From the NCBI GenBank assembly GCA_002431965.1, contig DJEW01000013.1:1-55517 (forward strand): a DNA stretch of 55,517 bases, written 5' to 3'. Position numbers and translations under genes: made by a program. The notes beneath the pieces were generated by a model. It had not been told where the DNA came from. It did not search any database and worked only from the letters and a program-made list of their open reading frames with translations. Origin of the DNA: Clostridiales bacterium UBA5888. Lineage in GTDB: Bacteria; Bacillota; Clostridia; Oscillospirales; Oscillospiraceae. Shown in pieces: positions 34,514 through 43,233 of this stretch (positions are counted from its first letter, which is position 1; each line of letters begins with the position of its first letter).

Positions 34514-34549
34514 GAAATTCCCCTCGGCGTTTTCGCCGAGGGGAATTTC
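34514..34549. terminator. Bidirectional terminator
   Basis: A perfect 16-bp inverted repeat, GAAATTCCCCTCGGCG against CGCCGAGGGGAATTTC, around TTTT. It lies between the convergent yihY-like gene and glnS and carries A/T pairs at the stem foot for both directions. Confidence 0.85.
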
Positions 34550-34556
34550 GTGAGGC

Positions 34557-36242
34557 TTACTTTTTGAAGCCGTCCTTGAGCGCCACCGAGCGGTTGAATA
34601 CGAGGTGACCGGGCTTTGCGTCCTTATTGTCAAGGCAGAAATAGCCCTGACGCATGAACTGGTATCCCTCGGAATCCTTGCCGGGTTCAGGCATGGGCGC
34701 GGAGGCGAGACCTGATTCGACCTTGCATCCTTTCAGCACAGTGAGGCTTTCGGGGTTGAGGCAGTCGAGGAAATTCTTGTCCGGTCCGTCAGGCTCGGGA
34801 TCAGTAAAGAGATAGCCATAGACGCGCACCTCGACGTCCGCACAGTCGAGCGCGTTGACCCAGTGAATGGTCGCGCCCTTTACCTTGCGCCCGTCGGCGG
34901 GATCGCCGCCGCGGCTCTCGGGGTCATACTCACAGTATATCTCCACAACTTTGCCGTTTTCATCTTTCTTGCAGCCTGTGCATGTAACGAGATATGCACC
35001 CTTGAGCCTGACTTCATTGCCGGGGTAGAGACGCTTGTACTTCGGCGCGGGAACTTCCATGAAATCCTCAGCCTCAACATACAGCTCGCGGGAAAAGCTG
35101 ACCTCGCGCGTGCCGTCTTCCGGCTCGAGGGGATTATTTTCAACAGTGAGAAGCTCGCTTTTTCCTTCGGGGTAGTTGGTGATGATAAGCTTGACGGGGT
35201 CAAGCACAGCCATAACGCGCTTGGCGTTGGCATTAAGATCATCGCGCAGACAGCTTTCGAGAAACGCCCACTCAACGGTGGAGTCGACCTTGGACACGCC
35301 TATGCGTTCGCAGAAATCGCGTATGGAACGCGAGGTATAGCCGCGGCGGCGCAGACCGCACAGAGTCGGCATGCGCGGATCGTCCCAGCCGGAGACGTAG
35401 CCTTCTTCCACAAGCTTTCTAAGCTTGCGCTTTGACATGACGGTGTAGTTGATGCCAAGACGCGCGAATTCTATCTGGCGCGGCTTGATGCCGGGAATGG
35501 AGACGTTGGACACGACCCAGTCGTAAAGAGGTCTGTGCGCTTCATATTCCAGCGAGCAGAGCGAATGAGTGATGCCCTCAAGAGCGTCCTGTATCGGATG
35601 GGCAAAGTCGTACATGGGGAAAATACACCACTTTGTGCCCTGACGGTGATGCTCGATATAGCGTATGCGGTAAAGCACTGGGTCGCGCATGTTAAAGTTG
35701 CCGCTTGCAAGGTCGATCTTTGCGCGCAGGGTATAGCGCCCCTCTTCAAATTCGCCGTTTTTCATGCGCTCAAAGAGGTCGAGGTTTTCCTCAATAGGGC
35801 GGTTGCGCCATGGACTGACGGCCGGATGCGTCGTGTCGCCGCGGTATTCGCGGAACTGCTCCGGTGTCAGCTCGCATACGTAGGCAAGACCTTTTTTTAT
35901 AAGCTCAATGGCGTATTCATATGTCTTCTCAAAATAGTCCGAGCCAAAGAAAAATCTGTCTCCCCAGTCAAAGCCGAGCCAGTGAATGTCCTGCTGTATC
36001 GCCTCGACAAACTCGTTGTCCTCCTTGGCAGGATTTGTGTCGTCCATACGCAGGTTGCAGATGCCTCCGAAATGCTCCGCCGTGCCGAAGTCAATGGTCA
36101 GCGCCTTGCAGTGACCGATGTGCAGATAGCCGTTAGGCTCAGGCGGGAAGCGCGTGTGCACCTGCATTCCATAGCAGCGGTGTCCTTCGGACAAGTCTTC
36201 AATGATAAAGGAATCAATAAAATTTCTCGCAGTTTCTTCCAT
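34557..36242 (-). CDS. glnS: Glutaminyl-tRNA synthetase
   Basis: Class I synthetase charging tRNA-Gln with glutamine. 561 residues: HIGH at 41-44 in NGYLHIGHCKA, the KMSKS equivalent VMSKRKL, and the two C-terminal anticodon-binding barrels. Sequences such as RFPPEPNGYLHIGH and GTKWCIFPMYDFAHP are GlnRS rather than GluRS. Most Firmicutes lack GlnRS and make Gln-tRNA by amidation with GatCAB, so this gene reflects an old lateral gain shared with some gut Clostridia. Single-gene unit with its own promoter; the 37-base leader is too short for a T-box. Confidence 0.96.
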   Translation of the reverse strand: MEETARNFIDSFIIEDLSEGHRCYGMQVHTRFPPEPNGYLHIGHCKALTIDFGTAEHFGGICNLRMDDTNPAKEDNEFVEAIQQDIHWLGFDWGDRFFFGSDYFEKTYEYAIELIKKGLAYVCELTPEQFREYRGDTTHPAVSPWRNRPIEENLDLFERMKNGEFEEGRYTLRAKIDLASGNFNMRDPVLYRIRYIEHHRQGTKWCIFPMYDFAHPIQDALEGITHSLCSLEYEAHRPLYDWVVSNVSIPGIKPRQIEFARLGINYTVMSKRKLRKLVEEGYVSGWDDPRMPTLCGLRRRGYTSRSIRDFCERIGVSKVDSTVEWAFLESCLRDDLNANAKRVMAVLDPVKLIITNYPEGKSELLTVENNPLEPEDGTREVSFSRELYVEAEDFMEVPAPKYKRLYPGNEVRLKGAYLVTCTGCKKDENGKVVEIYCEYDPESRGGDPADGRKVKGATIHWVNALDCADVEVRVYGYLFTDPEPDGPDKNFLDCLNPESLTVLKGCKVESGLASAPMPEPGKDSEGYQFMRQGYFCLDNKDAKPGHLVFNRSVALKDGFKK

Positions 36243-36274
36243 GACTCTCTTCTCCTGTGAATCAAATATTTAAT

Positions 36275-36303
36275 ATTATAAACGACACATGCAGATATTT
36301 CAA
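36275..36303 (-). promoter_or_regulatory. Promoter of glnS
   Basis: Read on the minus strand: TTGAAA (36303-36298), 17 bases, TATAAT (36280-36275), both consensus or nearly so. Transcription would start about 30 bases before the glnS ATG. Confidence 0.85.
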
Positions 36304-36362
36304 CACAAAATAAAAAATATCGGATGCTGCAATATGCCGCATTTTCTTCAACACTCTGCCTA

Positions 36363-36391
36363 TTGAAAAATGAAGAAAAATCATGTAAAAT
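36363..36391 (+). promoter_or_regulatory. Promoter of the radical-SAM operon
   Basis: TTGAAA (36363-36368), 17 bases, TAAAAT (36386-36391). It lies 40 bases before the ATG at 36431 and is divergent from the glnS promoter. Confidence 0.78.
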
Positions 36392-36430
36392 ACTTTAACT
36401 ATATTTGACTTGCATGCAGCGGAGAAGAGA

Positions 36431-38266
36431 ATGGATAGACGACTGGAGCGTATACTGCCAAGGGTGCAGAAGCCTGCGCGCTATACCGGCGGGGAATACA
36501 ATCAGATAATAAAGGACAAGGGCAGCGTTGATATACGTATGGCGTTCTGCTTTCCTGATACATATGAAATTGGTATGTCCAATTTGGGCATGAGCATACT
36601 TTACCACACTATGAATTCGCTTGACTTCGTTTGGTGCGAGCGCGTGTATGCGCCATGGGGAGATATGTACGAGGAAATGCGGAAAGCGGACATTCCGCTT
36701 TATGCGCTTGAGAGCGGCGACAGCGTGCATGATTTTGACGTTGTTGCATTTTCAATTGGTTACGAAATGGCATATACGACGGTGCTGGATATGCTGGATA
36801 TGTCTGGTATACCTGTGCGCAGCTCGCAGAGACCCGACCTTCTGCCGCTTGTGATAGCGGGAGGCTCGTCCACGGTGAATGCAGAGCCTATTACGCCGTT
36901 CATAGATCTCTTTATCCTTGGAGAGGGGGAGGAGGTCAATAACGAGCTTCTGACCCTGCTGCGCCAGGCAAAGAGCGAGGGGTGGAGCAAGCATGACTTT
37001 CTCCTGAAAGCAACGCAGCTCGGCGGCATATACGTTCCGTCGCTGTACGATGTGGACTATAACGCCGATGGGACGGTCAAGCGCATCACGGCGCGTGAAG
37101 GCGCACCGGAAAAGGTCGTAAAGCGTGTTATAACCGACTTTGATGCTGTGCCGTACCCGACGAATCCGATAGTCCCTTCAACAGAGGTGGTGCATGACAA
37201 GGTCAGCCTTGAGCTGTTCCGCGGGTGCGTGCGCGGCTGCCGCTTTTGTCAGGCGGGGCATATCTACCGCCCCATACGCGCAAAGAAGTACGAAACCGTT
37301 GTGCGTCAGGGGATAGAAACATTGAAAAACACAGGTTATGAGGATGTGACGCTTCTCTCGCTCAGCACCAGCGACTACAAGGAGCTGCCGCAGCTTCTCG
37401 ATGGGCTGCTTGCTTACTGCGAGGAGCGCAGCATCGGTGTATCACTGCCGTCATTACGCGCGGACAATTTTTCAATTGATATTATGCAGCGCCTGCAGAA
37501 GGTCAGAAAAAGCGGCCTCACTTTCGCGGTCGAGGGCGGAAGTCAGCGCCTGCGCGACGCAATAAACAAAAACGTCACCGAAAAAGATCTGCTGAATACC
37601 TGTGCTATTGCCTTCGCCGGCGGATGGAACGGCGTGAAGCTATATTATATGCTCGGTCTGCCGACCGAGACGGATGAGGATATCCTCGGCATTGCTGAGA
37701 TGGCGAACCGTGTGCTCCACTGCTGGCGCGAGAACGCCAAAAACAAGAGCCGCGGCGTGAAGATAACTATCTCCACCTCGTGTTTCATCCCAAAGCCTCA
37801 CAGCCCGTTCCAGTGGGAGGCACAGATAAGCATGGAGGAATATCTTCGCCGTGTCAATCTACTGCGCGCAAACATCACCGCCAAGAACGTTACCTACAAC
37901 TGGCATGATGCGGAGACCAGCTTTATCGAAGCCGTACTCTCGCGCGGAGACCGGTGCGTTGCCGACGCGGTAGAAGCCGTGTGGCGCGACGGCGGGCGTC
38001 TTGACTCGTGGACGGACTATTTTTCATTCGATCGCTGGTTGCGCGCTTTCGAAAAATGCGGCATAGATCCGGTCTTTTATGCATCGCGCGAGCGCAGCAC
38101 GGACGAGGTGCTGCCGTGGGATATGATAGACGCCGGCGTCAGGCGCGAGCATTTCCTGCACGAACGCGAAATGTGCTACGCCTCCAGACTCTCGCCGGAC
38201 TGCCGGAAGCAGTGCTCCGCCTGCGGCGCGGCACGGCTGCTGAAGGGAGGCAAATGCGATGTCTAA
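36431..38266 (+). CDS. B12-binding-type radical SAM protein (TIGR03960 family)
   Basis: 611 residues. An N-terminal cobalamin-binding-like region (residues about 60-200) precedes a radical SAM core whose iron-sulphur motif is Cys266-x3-Cys270-x2-Cys273 in CVRGCRFCQAG. The C-terminal part carries more cysteines (CRKQCSACG). The family is widespread in Clostridia, always next to the TIGR03936 gene that follows, and is suspected of RNA or tRNA modification; no reaction is established to my knowledge. ATG 36431 follows GGAGAAGAG. It overlaps the next gene by 8 bases; in some species the two are fused. Confidence 0.88.
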   Translation: MDRRLERILPRVQKPARYTGGEYNQIIKDKGSVDIRMAFCFPDTYEIGMSNLGMSILYHTMNSLDFVWCERVYAPWGDMYEEMRKADIPLYALESGDSVHDFDVVAFSIGYEMAYTTVLDMLDMSGIPVRSSQRPDLLPLVIAGGSSTVNAEPITPFIDLFILGEGEEVNNELLTLLRQAKSEGWSKHDFLLKATQLGGIYVPSLYDVDYNADGTVKRITAREGAPEKVVKRVITDFDAVPYPTNPIVPSTEVVHDKVSLELFRGCVRGCRFCQAGHIYRPIRAKKYETVVRQGIETLKNTGYEDVTLLSLSTSDYKELPQLLDGLLAYCEERSIGVSLPSLRADNFSIDIMQRLQKVRKSGLTFAVEGGSQRLRDAINKNVTEKDLLNTCAIAFAGGWNGVKLYYMLGLPTETDEDILGIAEMANRVLHCWRENAKNKSRGVKITISTSCFIPKPHSPFQWEAQISMEEYLRRVNLLRANITAKNVTYNWHDAETSFIEAVLSRGDRCVADAVEAVWRDGGRLDSWTDYFSFDRWLRAFEKCGIDPVFYASRERSTDEVLPWDMIDAGVRREHFLHEREMCYASRLSPDCRKQCSACGAARLLKGGKCDV

Positions 38267-38924
38267 GCTGAGACTGAGATTCAGAAAAACCGGGCGCGCA
38301 ATATATATTTCCCATCTTGATTTGATGAAGACCGTACAGCGCGGTTTTTCCCGCGCAGGGTATGATCTGAAATACTCTGAGGGCTTCAACCCAAGACCGC
38401 AGCTTTCCATTGCGCTGCCGCTATCCGTCGGCATGGGAAGCGTATGCGAGCTTATGGACTTCAAACTCCGTAATGAAGCTGATCTCACCGAGCTTCCGGA
38501 GCGTTTGACCGCCGCATTGCCGGAGGGGATAGAAGTGACTGAGGTTTATGAGCCGCAGCGCAAGGCGAGCGGAATAAAGTGGCTTGAAGTGGAAGGTGTA
38601 ATGGAGTATGATATACGCGACGCTGCCGCAATGGCAGATGCGCTGCGCGTGTTCTATGAGGCGGACGCTATCATCATCATGAAAAAGACAAAGCGCGGTG
38701 AAGGCGAGATAGACATAAAGCCCGCTATAAGCAGGATAGAATTTACACCGGACGCGGTGCAGAAATGCGTGATGGTGCGCGCGGCGGTCTCCGCTCAGGA
38801 ACCCACGCTCAACCCCGAGCTTCTGAGCGAGGCGCTGCGCCAGAAAGCGCCGGAGCTTGCGCCGGATTTTGCAAAATACACAAGGATAGAGACATATGAT
38901 GCACAGATGAACGTGTTCAGATAA
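38259..38924 (+). CDS. TIGR03936 family protein (DUF2344)
   Basis: 221 residues, soluble. It starts KLRLRFRKTGRAIYISHLDLMKTVQRGFSRA, then YSEGFNPRPQLSIALPLSVG, both typical of DUF2344. It is the fixed partner of the radical SAM protein upstream, and often precedes rng, rplU and rpmA; here that block is not present and a glycosyltransferase follows 12 bases later. Function unknown. Confidence 0.87.
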   Translation: MSKLRLRFRKTGRAIYISHLDLMKTVQRGFSRAGYDLKYSEGFNPRPQLSIALPLSVGMGSVCELMDFKLRNEADLTELPERLTAALPEGIEVTEVYEPQRKASGIKWLEVEGVMEYDIRDAAAMADALRVFYEADAIIIMKKTKRGEGEIDIKPAISRIEFTPDAVQKCVMVRAAVSAQEPTLNPELLSEALRQKAPELAPDFAKYTRIETYDAQMNVFR

Positions 38925-38936
38925 AGGAAAGCGTCT

Positions 38937-40001
38937 ATGAAAAAGATTGCTGTGTTTCAAAGCGAGCTGGGAGTCGGGGGAATACAAAAATCCCTTGTCA
39001 ATCTGCTCAGAGCCATCGACTATGACAGGGTACAGGTAGACCTGTATCTCTCAAAGGATGAGGAATTCTGGGCGGTTGACTTTCCGGAAAAACTGAATAT
39101 CTACTACCTGAAGCTGACTCCGCGTATATTTTCGTTCTTGCCGTTTGACACGTCAAAGCGTATGCTGCGCTATGATTTCCCTCCGGGGGTGGAGTACGAC
39201 CTTGCGATCGACTTCAATTCATATCAGTGCTCGTGTGCTGTCGGTGCGCTGACGGTTCCGGCGAAATACCGCGTGATGTGGATACACAACGATGTTCGCG
39301 TCAAGCTGCAAAACGAATGGAAATACCGCGTACTATGGTATTTCTTCAAGGAGAAATTCAAGTATTACGATGAGTTTGTGCCAGTGTCGGATGCGCTGTG
39401 GGAACCGTTCATGGCGATGTCCGGCATAGAGAAAGCAAAGCACAGAGTCATTCAAAACGTGATAAACGTGCCGGAGATACGCAAGAAGATGTGCGAGCAG
39501 CCGCCGGATCTTCATCTGGATCCGAAGTGCATGAATTTTGTGGCGCTCGGAAAGCTCTGCCATCAGAAGGGCTATGACATCATGCTAGGCGCGTTTGCCG
39601 AGGCGTCCAGAGCGCGGGACGACCTGCGGCTGTATATCATCGGCGGTGGACCTGACGAAACGGCGCTCAAGGCGCAGACGGCGCAGCTCAGGCTTGGCGG
39701 CAAGGTGTTTTTCCTCGGCAGGAAGAGCAACCCATACTGCTATATGGAAAAGATGGATGCTTTCGTGTCGTCCTCGCGTTACGAAGGGCAGCCGCTGAAT
39801 ATCATGGAAGCGAAGGCTGTCGGGCTGCCGCTGTACTGCACAAAAAACCTCGAAAGCTACACTGAGGGTCTTGTGGGGTATAACGATCTTGCGGCAGCGC
39901 TTACCGGGGCAAAGAAGCAGCCAAAGCATCCGGACGATTTAATTGAATATAACCAGAAGATACTTGACAGCATCTATGATCTGACCGAGAGCGGGGATTG
40001 A
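38937..40001 (+). CDS. GT4-family glycosyltransferase
   Basis: 354 residues, GT-B fold. The N-terminal domain opens KKIAVFQSELGVGGIQKSL; the C-terminal nucleotide-sugar domain has LGKLCHQKGYDIML, IIGGGPDE and SSSRYEGQPLNIMEAKA, the E-x7-E motif of retaining GT4 enzymes. Donor and acceptor are unknown. It is similar in plan to the GT4 at 40627, and with that cluster may build a surface glycan; rplS lies between them. Confidence 0.85.
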   Translation: MKKIAVFQSELGVGGIQKSLVNLLRAIDYDRVQVDLYLSKDEEFWAVDFPEKLNIYYLKLTPRIFSFLPFDTSKRMLRYDFPPGVEYDLAIDFNSYQCSCAVGALTVPAKYRVMWIHNDVRVKLQNEWKYRVLWYFFKEKFKYYDEFVPVSDALWEPFMAMSGIEKAKHRVIQNVINVPEIRKKMCEQPPDLHLDPKCMNFVALGKLCHQKGYDIMLGAFAEASRARDDLRLYIIGGGPDETALKAQTAQLRLGGKVFFLGRKSNPYCYMEKMDAFVSSSRYEGQPLNIMEAKAVGLPLYCTKNLESYTEGLVGYNDLAAALTGAKKQPKHPDDLIEYNQKILDSIYDLTESGD

Positions 40002-40026
40002 TATTCTGCGTGGGGAGAAAAAATGC

Positions 40027-40055
40027 TTGCATTTTGCCCATGTATGTGGTATCAT
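40027..40055 (+). promoter_or_regulatory. Promoter of rplS
   Basis: TTGCAT (40027-40032), 17 bases, TATCAT (40050-40055) with TG one base before it (extended -10). It gives a leader of about 95 bases. Confidence 0.72.
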
Positions 40056-40061
40056 ATCAAA

Positions 40062-40135
40062 GCTTTTGTGGGTGAACCACAGGTGAGAAAGGCGGTCCGC
40101 TGCCGAGGCGCAATTCGCCCTCCGGCATGAACGTC
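40062..40135 (+). ncRNA. Structured 5' leader of rplS, possible L19 leader
   Basis: The untranslated leader folds into GTGG-GTGAA-CCAC (40068-40080) and, around 40108-40126, GGCG-caatt-CGCC inside a GCCG/CGGC stem. Firmicutes are known to carry an autoregulatory L19 leader RNA at this position. I infer identity from place and structure; I could not check it against the family model. Confidence 0.4.
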
Positions 40136-40158
40136 TATATACAAGGAAGGATTAGATT

Positions 40159-40500
40159 ATGGATCTGGTCAAAATTCTCAGCGAGCAGTATATGAAGCCC
40201 GAGCTTCCCGAGATGAACGTCGGCGACACCGTGCGTGTTCTCGTCCTCGTCAAGGAAGGCAACCGTGAGCGTACCCAGGCATTCGAGGGCACGATCATCG
40301 CCAAGAAGCACGGCGGCATCAACGAGACCATTACCGTCCGCCGTATCTCCTACGGCGTCGGCTGCGAGAAGGTATTTCCCGTACATTCTCCCTCTATCGT
40401 CTCTGTCACCACCGTCCGCAAGGGTAAAGTTCGCAGAGCGAAGCTCTACTACCTGCGTGACCGCGTTGGTAAGAAGGCAAAGGTCAAGGAGCGCCTGTAA
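40159..40500 (+). CDS. rplS: 50S ribosomal protein L19
   Basis: 113 residues, normal length. Contains RVLVLVKEGNRERTQAFEG, the basic IIAKKHGGINETITVRRIS and the C-terminal KVRRAKLYYLRDRVGKKAKVKER, all L19 hallmarks. L19 sits at the subunit interface of the 50S particle. AAGGAAGGA precedes the ATG. It is normally preceded by trmD and followed by lepB; here glycosyltransferase genes are on both sides. Confidence 0.97.
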   Translation: MDLVKILSEQYMKPELPEMNVGDTVRVLVLVKEGNRERTQAFEGTIIAKKHGGINETITVRRISYGVGCEKVFPVHSPSIVSVTTVRKGKVRRAKLYYLRDRVGKKAKVKERL

Positions 40501-40514
40501 TCCATACGGCGCAT

Positions 40515-40559
40515 CGCAAAAAGCATCTTCTGGTTTCAGAAGATGCTTTTTGCGTTTTT
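40515..40559 (+). terminator. Strong terminator after rplS
   Basis: CGCAAAAAGCATCTTCTG (40515-40532) and its exact inverse complement (40537-40554) form an 18-bp stem with a GTTT loop, followed by TTTTT. Confidence 0.93.
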
Positions 40560-40626
40560 ATCGTTTTTATATTTATAAATCTGTTGGCGGACACGCTCAC
40601 ACAGCGGGTTCGCTATGGAGGCAGAC

Positions 40627-41760
40627 ATGAGCACAATCCATATAATCGCGCTGCACCTTGCCTTTGGCGGCGTGGAGAGGGCGATCATCAATATGGCGAA
40701 TCTATTTGCCGAACGATATGATGTCGAGATAATCAGTGTGTACAATATGCCCGACAGTCCGGCTTATCCGATAGATAAGCGCGTCAAGGTGCGCTACCTG
40801 CTTGACGACATACCCAACCGCGTCGAATGGCGCGCGGCGGCAAAGGGGCTGCACCCGGTGAGCTTTATAAGGGAAAGTGCGCGCAGTGTGCGTATACTTG
40901 CGGGGAAGCGGCGCGAGGTACGCCGCGCGATAGAAGGTATATCGAACGGCATAGTCATCACGACGCGGCATGAGGACAATCTTGCCTTGTCAAAGTATGG
41001 ACGTCCCGGCACGCTCAAGATCGCGCAGCTGCATCATGACCATAACTTTGAGAGCCGATATGTCAGAGCGTTCAAGCATAATTATGCCAATATTGACTAT
41101 TTCACACTGCTCACGCCCGGGCTTGCGCGCGAGGTTGGTGAGATGATGCGCGGCACTCGCACAAAGACTGTGTATATTCCAAACTTTCTCGACCATTACC
41201 CGGATGAGCCGGATTTTGCCGCACGGGAGAAGACAGTTCTTGCCGCCGGAAGGCTCAACTATGTCAAACGCTTTGATAAGCTCATTCGCATCTTTGCAGG
41301 TGTTCATGAGAGAATGCCGGGCTGGAAGCTGAGAATCGTCGGCGAGGGCGAGGAGCGCACCGCGCTTGAGCGCCTTATAAGGGAGCTTCGCGCGAATGAT
41401 TATGTTGAGCTTTGCGGCGCGATGAACAGCGGCGAGGTCGAGCATGAAATGTGCACTGCCGGAGTGTATGCAATGACATCGTCCAGCGAAGGATTTTCAT
41501 ATGTCGTGCTCGAAGCGCAGAGCTGCTATCTGCCGTCTGTGGCTTTTGATGTGCGCGTCGGACCGCCGTTTCTCATTACGGACGGTTCGGATGGGTTTGT
41601 TGTGCCGGATGACGACGATGCCGCTTTCGCATGTAGACTTGAGCAGCTCATGCGCGATGATGAGCTGCGCCGGACAATGGGAAGCGCTGCGCGCGTGCGT
41701 TCTCTGGACTTCTCAAAAGAGAAGATAGCCAGACTCTGGTATGAAATTCTGGGGGACTGA
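40627..41760 (+). CDS. GT4-family glycosyltransferase
   Basis: 377 residues from ATG 40627 (GGAGG six bases before; the ATG at 40615 overlaps that site). It opens IHIIALHLAFGGVERAIINMANL, has AAGRLNYVKRFDKLI and VGEGEERTAL in the donor domain, and SSSEGFSYVVLEAQS as the E-x7-E motif. Same general plan as the GT4 at 38937 but well diverged. First gene of a three-gene + strand run with the O-antigen-ligase-like protein and a GT2, suggesting surface polysaccharide synthesis. Confidence 0.86.
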   Translation: MSTIHIIALHLAFGGVERAIINMANLFAERYDVEIISVYNMPDSPAYPIDKRVKVRYLLDDIPNRVEWRAAAKGLHPVSFIRESARSVRILAGKRREVRRAIEGISNGIVITTRHEDNLALSKYGRPGTLKIAQLHHDHNFESRYVRAFKHNYANIDYFTLLTPGLAREVGEMMRGTRTKTVYIPNFLDHYPDEPDFAAREKTVLAAGRLNYVKRFDKLIRIFAGVHERMPGWKLRIVGEGEERTALERLIRELRANDYVELCGAMNSGEVEHEMCTAGVYAMTSSSEGFSYVVLEAQSCYLPSVAFDVRVGPPFLITDGSDGFVVPDDDDAAFACRLEQLMRDDELRRTMGSAARVRSLDFSKEKIARLWYEILGD

Positions 41761-41763
41761 CAG

Positions 41764-43233
41764 ATGAAGAAGCAAAACAGTTTTGCCGTCAGGCTTCGCA
41801 GCAGCTGGCTGCTCATTCTCATTGCCGCCCAGCCGGTGCTGGACGTGCTTGCGTATTGGACGAACAACACGCATTCCAGCTGGGCGGGCTATATCCGTCT
41901 TGCAATAATGGTGGCGCTGCCGTTGGTCATGCTCGTCAGGCTTGAAAAAAAGAAGCATTTTCTTGTATGTATGTTGATAATAGGCACGTTTTGCGTGCTG
42001 CATATTCTCAACTGCTTCCGCGTTGGATATATCGATCCTGTGCGCGACATTTCTTATATGGCGCGCGTGGCGCAGATGCCCGTGCTGACGGTGTGCTTTG
42101 TGTATGCCTTGCGCGATGAGCGTATGAAGAATCAGGCTGTCCGCGCAATGGAGATCGCCGCGGGGCTGGTGCTGCTCGCGCTCGTGCTTGCAATCGTCAC
42201 GGGCACGGAGAATGTCACCTACGGTCAGGGGCTTGGCGTGAGCGGATGGGTCATCGACAACAACCGCTGTGCAAACAGCATCATTCTTGTCACTCTTGCC
42301 TGCTTTGCAATGTATTATGCCTGCATGAGCGGCAATAAAATCGTAAATGCTGTTGTTCCGACCATTGTTTGCGCGGTGTTTATCTCCAACGGCACAAAGG
42401 CGTGCTATTTTGGAATTTTTGCCGTGTTTCTCGGCTTCGCTGCGTTTATGATCCTGAACCGTTTTATAAATAAAACGGAGATGAAAAAGCTGCTGCTTGT
42501 TGTGCTGGCGGCGCTGTCGATCGGCTCTGCCGTGGCATACCCATATACCCCGCGTGCAAAGGTAGAAGCGCTTCAGGCGAGCGCCGTGGCGCTCAAGGAT
42601 CAGGATGAGCTTGTGCGTATATTGAGCGAGAAGGGCTACGACGTGCAGAGCATGACCGTGGAGGAAAAACTTTCTGACCCTATTGTGCGCGAGGTATTTG
42701 AAGCATATTATACGAAGCTTATGTGGCACGTTATTCCGGAAATGTTCGATCGCTTTGGCGTCGAGCGTATCATGCGCGAGTATGATATGACGACATCTGC
42801 CTCAAAGCTTATAGATGTGCGCCTTATGAAGCGCACCTACGCTAGGATGATATGGAGCGAAACTGATATGCTGACAAAGCTTACGGGCTTTGAGGTGTCA
42901 GAAATACACGACCCGGCCTACGATCCGGAGAACGACTGGCCGGCGCTGTTTTATTACTATGGTTACCTTGGCTTTGGGCTGTATATTGCGTTCATACTGT
43001 ATTTTGTCTGGAAGCTTATGAAATGTGTGTGCAGAGACTTCAGGGGCAGTCTCAATCTGCTGAATTTCACGCTGCTTATCTGCCTTGTGCTCCAGCTAAG
43101 TCTGGCAGAATTTTCGGGTGCGCTGCTTAGAAGACCGAACGTATCAGTGTATCTGTCGGTAGTGCTTGCACTGATATACTACCGCACGGTGCGCGCGCCG
43201 GCGGCGCTCGGAGGGAATGCGGATGAAGCTTAG
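41764..43233 (+). CDS. O-antigen ligase/polymerase-like membrane protein
   Basis: 489 residues, 11-12 predicted transmembrane helices with one large outside loop at about 258-396. This is the topology of Wzy/WaaL-like polymerases and ligases, which join glycan repeats on the outer face. A conserved Arg/His pair could lie in the loop (for example the stretch VRLMKRTYARMIW near 352-364), but I cannot assign catalytic residues. It starts 4 bases after the GT4 and overlaps the GT2 by 11 bases. Family-level call only. Confidence 0.65.
   Translation: MKKQNSFAVRLRSSWLLILIAAQPVLDVLAYWTNNTHSSWAGYIRLAIMVALPLVMLVRLEKKKHFLVCMLIIGTFCVLHILNCFRVGYIDPVRDISYMARVAQMPVLTVCFVYALRDERMKNQAVRAMEIAAGLVLLALVLAIVTGTENVTYGQGLGVSGWVIDNNRCANSIILVTLACFAMYYACMSGNKIVNAVVPTIVCAVFISNGTKACYFGIFAVFLGFAAFMILNRFINKTEMKKLLLVVLAALSIGSAVAYPYTPRAKVEALQASAVALKDQDELVRILSEKGYDVQSMTVEEKLSDPIVREVFEAYYTKLMWHVIPEMFDRFGVERIMREYDMTTSASKLIDVRLMKRTYARMIWSETDMLTKLTGFEVSEIHDPAYDPENDWPALFYYYGYLGFGLYIAFILYFVWKLMKCVCRDFRGSLNLLNFTLLICLVLQLSLAEFSGALLRRPNVSVYLSVVLALIYYRTVRAPAALGGNADEA

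Noticed and set aside
36243..36430. T-box or other riboswitch in front of glnS
   Set aside because: The promoter at 36275-36303 leaves a leader of only about 30 bases, too short for a T-box.
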